Of a DNA stretch of 64,000 bases, positions 62,389-64,000 are shown in pieces; within the stretch, counting starts at the first letter, position 1, and each line of letters begins with the position of its first letter. The stretch is from positions 186,001-250,000 of the forward strand of contig NZ_JALGQH010000003.1 of NCBI RefSeq assembly GCF_022810305.1, written 5' to 3'. Under the pieces are notes generated by a model, which made no database searches, was not told the origin of the DNA, and saw only the letters and a list, made by a program, of their open reading frames with translations. This DNA comes from Rhodococcus sp. ARC_M6. Its GTDB lineage: Bacteria > Actinomycetota > Actinomycetes > Mycobacteriales > Mycobacteriaceae. The position numbers and the translations under genes are program-made.

Positions 62389-63849
62389 GTGACGGATCGG
62401 AGCGACGACAAAGGCAAAGCGCGCGGGGGCGAGCCGATGACCTTCCGTGCCCGTGCAGCGATGTGGACCAATCGTCCGTTGTTCGACTTCAACATGATGG
62501 TCGGCTTGGTCATCCTGATCGTGGCCTTCGGTTTGTTGATGGTGCTCTCGTCGTCGAGCGTCGAATCGTATGTCCTCTCCGGCACGTCGTATGCCCGGTT
62601 CTGGCCGCAGTGCATGTTCGCGGCGATCGGGCTGGTGTTGTTCGTAGCTGTTGTGCGAGTGCCCACGGAACTGATGCGTAAATACTCGCCGTGGCTGTTG
62701 ATCTTGTGTTTGGTCCTACTTGTGCTGGTCTTGATTCCGGGTATCGGATCGGAGCAGATGGGTGCCCGAAGCTGGTTCGTCGTTGCCGGAATCTCATTCC
62801 AGCCGTCGGAACTTGCCAAACTCGCGCTGGCCATTTGGTCGGCGGCGACGGTGGCGTCGTTCATGAATTCGAGACTCGACGTCAACCGAGCCCTGCCCGT
62901 CATCGGTGGCACCACACTTCTTGTTCTTGTTCTCGTCGTGCTGGAGAAGGACCTCGGCACCACCATCACGATCGGCATCATCTTCATGTCGGTGCTGTGG
63001 TTCGGATTGTTCCGGATCAAGACGTTCATTATTCTCACATTGGGTTCCGGCGTCGCCTTCCTCGTTCTCGGGCTTACCGCCGGTTACCGCTCGGATCGAA
63101 TCAAGGCATATCTGAATCCCGATCTGGATCCGCAGGGCCTGAATTTCCAAAGCACTCAAGCCAAGTACGCCTTGGCAAACGGCGGAATTTTCGGACGCGG
63201 CCTCGGGCAGTCCGACGCCAAATGGAGCTATCTTCCGCAGGCACACAACGACTTCATCTTCGCGGTGATCGGTGAAGAGCTCGGACTGATCGGCGCGCTG
63301 ATCGTGGTGGCACTTTTTGTCGCAGTCCTTCTGGTCGGTCTGAGAATCGCGAAGCGTTCGACCGATCCGTTCCTCAAAGTCATGACGGCGACCGCAACGA
63401 CCTTGATCGTGATGCAGGCCTTCATCAATATCGCGTACGTGGTGGGTCTGATCCCGGTGACGGGTTTGCAGCTGCCACTCATCTCGGCCGGTGGAACGTC
63501 AATGATCACGACGCTGTTGATGTTCGGCTTGATCGCACACGCCGCGTTCCGTGAACCGGAGGCCGTAGCGTCGCTCGAAAGTAGTGGCCGCGGATGGATT
63601 CCGTTTGTCTTCGGAAAGCCGCGCTTCGGTGAGGCGAAGAAGCTGACGCCGAAGCCGCGGGAACGTCCGCAAGCTCGGCGGGCACCTGCCCGGGCACCTG
63701 CCCGGGCGCCTGCCCGGGCGCCGCAGCGGGATCGGCAGCGGACGCCGCAGCGAGCGCAACAGCCGGATCGACGGCGTTCCGTGCGACGTGACGGCGACGA
63801 CGACCCGCGATATCGCAGCGGTGGAACCCGCCCTCGACGTGCTTCCTGA
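62389..63849 (+). CDS. SEDS family FtsW-like peptidoglycan glycosyltransferase
   Basis: A 486-aa membrane protein with about ten helices. FtsW marks are GARSWFVVAGISFQPSELAKLALAIW, VLEKDLGTT, QAKYALANGGIFGRGLGQSDAKWSYLPQAHNDFIFAVIGEELG and LPLISAGGTS. It would polymerise lipid II. The tail from about 425 is Arg/Pro/Ala-rich with APARAPARAP repeats. It is not in a division cluster (no murD or murG beside it), so it may be a second SEDS protein. GATACT six bases before this GTG suggests a leaderless start; a GTG three bases earlier is possible. Confidence 0.88.
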   Translation: MTDRSDDKGKARGGEPMTFRARAAMWTNRPLFDFNMMVGLVILIVAFGLLMVLSSSSVESYVLSGTSYARFWPQCMFAAIGLVLFVAVVRVPTELMRKYSPWLLILCLVLLVLVLIPGIGSEQMGARSWFVVAGISFQPSELAKLALAIWSAATVASFMNSRLDVNRALPVIGGTTLLVLVLVVLEKDLGTTITIGIIFMSVLWFGLFRIKTFIILTLGSGVAFLVLGLTAGYRSDRIKAYLNPDLDPQGLNFQSTQAKYALANGGIFGRGLGQSDAKWSYLPQAHNDFIFAVIGEELGLIGALIVVALFVAVLLVGLRIAKRSTDPFLKVMTATATTLIVMQAFINIAYVVGLIPVTGLQLPLISAGGTSMITTLLMFGLIAHAAFREPEAVASLESSGRGWIPFVFGKPRFGEAKKLTPKPRERPQARRAPARAPARAPARAPQRDRQRTPQRAQQPDRRRSVRRDGDDDPRYRSGGTRPRRAS

Positions 63850-63926
63850 TCTGTCCAGTACGCGTCGGGATCTCTGGTGGGCGGCTACATTGGACACTGA
63901 AATCGGCGTCAGAGAAGGTTGTGGGC

Positions 63927-64000
63927 ATGTCAGGTGGCGATAAGCCGGATCAGTCTGTAGTGGAAAGAAGCTCGGTTACGGGGCGTCGTACGACGCCTTC
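63927..64000 (+). CDS. Start of an unidentified gene, cut by the window end
   Basis: ATG with GAAGG about 10 bases upstream. The 24 visible codons read MSGGDKPDQSVVERSSVTGR and then RTTP. It does not resemble the start of murG, which follows ftsW in division clusters. Too short to identify. Confidence 0.5.
   Translation, partial: MSGGDKPDQSVVERSSVTGRRTTP

Noticed and set aside
1..64000. CRISPR arrays, IS elements, prophage genes
   Set aside because: No regular repeat-spacer pattern, transposase, integrase or terminal repeats were seen.

Overview
The window is a piece of chromosome from a high-G+C mycolic-acid actinobacterium, most likely Rhodococcus of the erythropolis/qingshengii type. The reasons are gene order and content. 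From about 1.2 to 46.6 kb the genes follow, with insertions, the order known from Mycobacterium tuberculosis Rv0800-Rv0824c: pepC, VOC protein, purL, SCP-like protein, purF, purM, DUF3073, ygfZ-like, pabC-like, nitrobindin, sseC, cysA2, thiX, lmeA, glnR, mshD, pst genes, phoU, LCP protein, dus and desA1. Mycothiol (mshD) and lipomannan (lmeA) genes fit this. The genus is inferred; no 16S rRNA gene is present. Many starts look leaderless (a TANNNT-like box about 6 nt before GTG or ATG), which is usual in this group.

Layout. 0-9.1 kb: two unknown proteins, M18 aminopeptidase, DyP peroxidase, purL and a tightly packed trio (abhydrolase, CPBP protease, SCP-like). 9.15-9.83 kb: a scar with two decayed genes, a type VII secretion target and an LppA-like lipoprotein. 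9.9-19.2 kb: purF, three tandem AIM24 genes, purM, DUF3073, then an asparaginase-MOSC-YgfZ operon facing a leaderless pabC-like gene. 19.25-25.6 kb: cydABDC with a structured leader that can hide its ribosome site, followed by a structured small RNA with a 12-codon ORF behind a near-perfect Shine-Dalgarno. 25.6-29.6 kb: nitrobindin with a 32-aa membrane protein, then sulfur genes (thiX, DUF4395, cysA2, sseC) with a leaderless poly-cysteine uORF, and lmeA. 29.8-42.2 kb: glnR, mshD, pstSCAB with a PHO box, ureABCFGD, a NAD(P)-binding protein and phoU. Phosphate uptake and nitrogen release thus sit side by side near their regulators.

42.3-46.6 kb: LCP ligase, dihydrouridine synthase and acyl-ACP desaturase. 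46.6-59.8 kb is accessory: LysR/MFS, DUF937, small membrane proteins, a TetR-controlled alcohol dehydrogenase/DUF4334 unit, membrane proteases including a twice-frameshifted prsW, tRNA-Lys, a MarR/MFS operon and a gamma-butyrolactone-receptor-like TetR. 59.9-64 kb: tRNA-Glu, tRNA-Asp and tRNA-Phe, a family-5 solute-binding lipoprotein, an FtsW-like SEDS protein and the start of an unidentified gene.

The strongest candidates for something new are the cydA leader, the small structured RNA after cydC, the secretion-module scar and the operator cluster before desA1. The poly-cysteine uORF belongs to a mechanism known from mycobacteria but is rarely annotated. No CRISPR array, insertion sequence, rRNA or prophage was seen.
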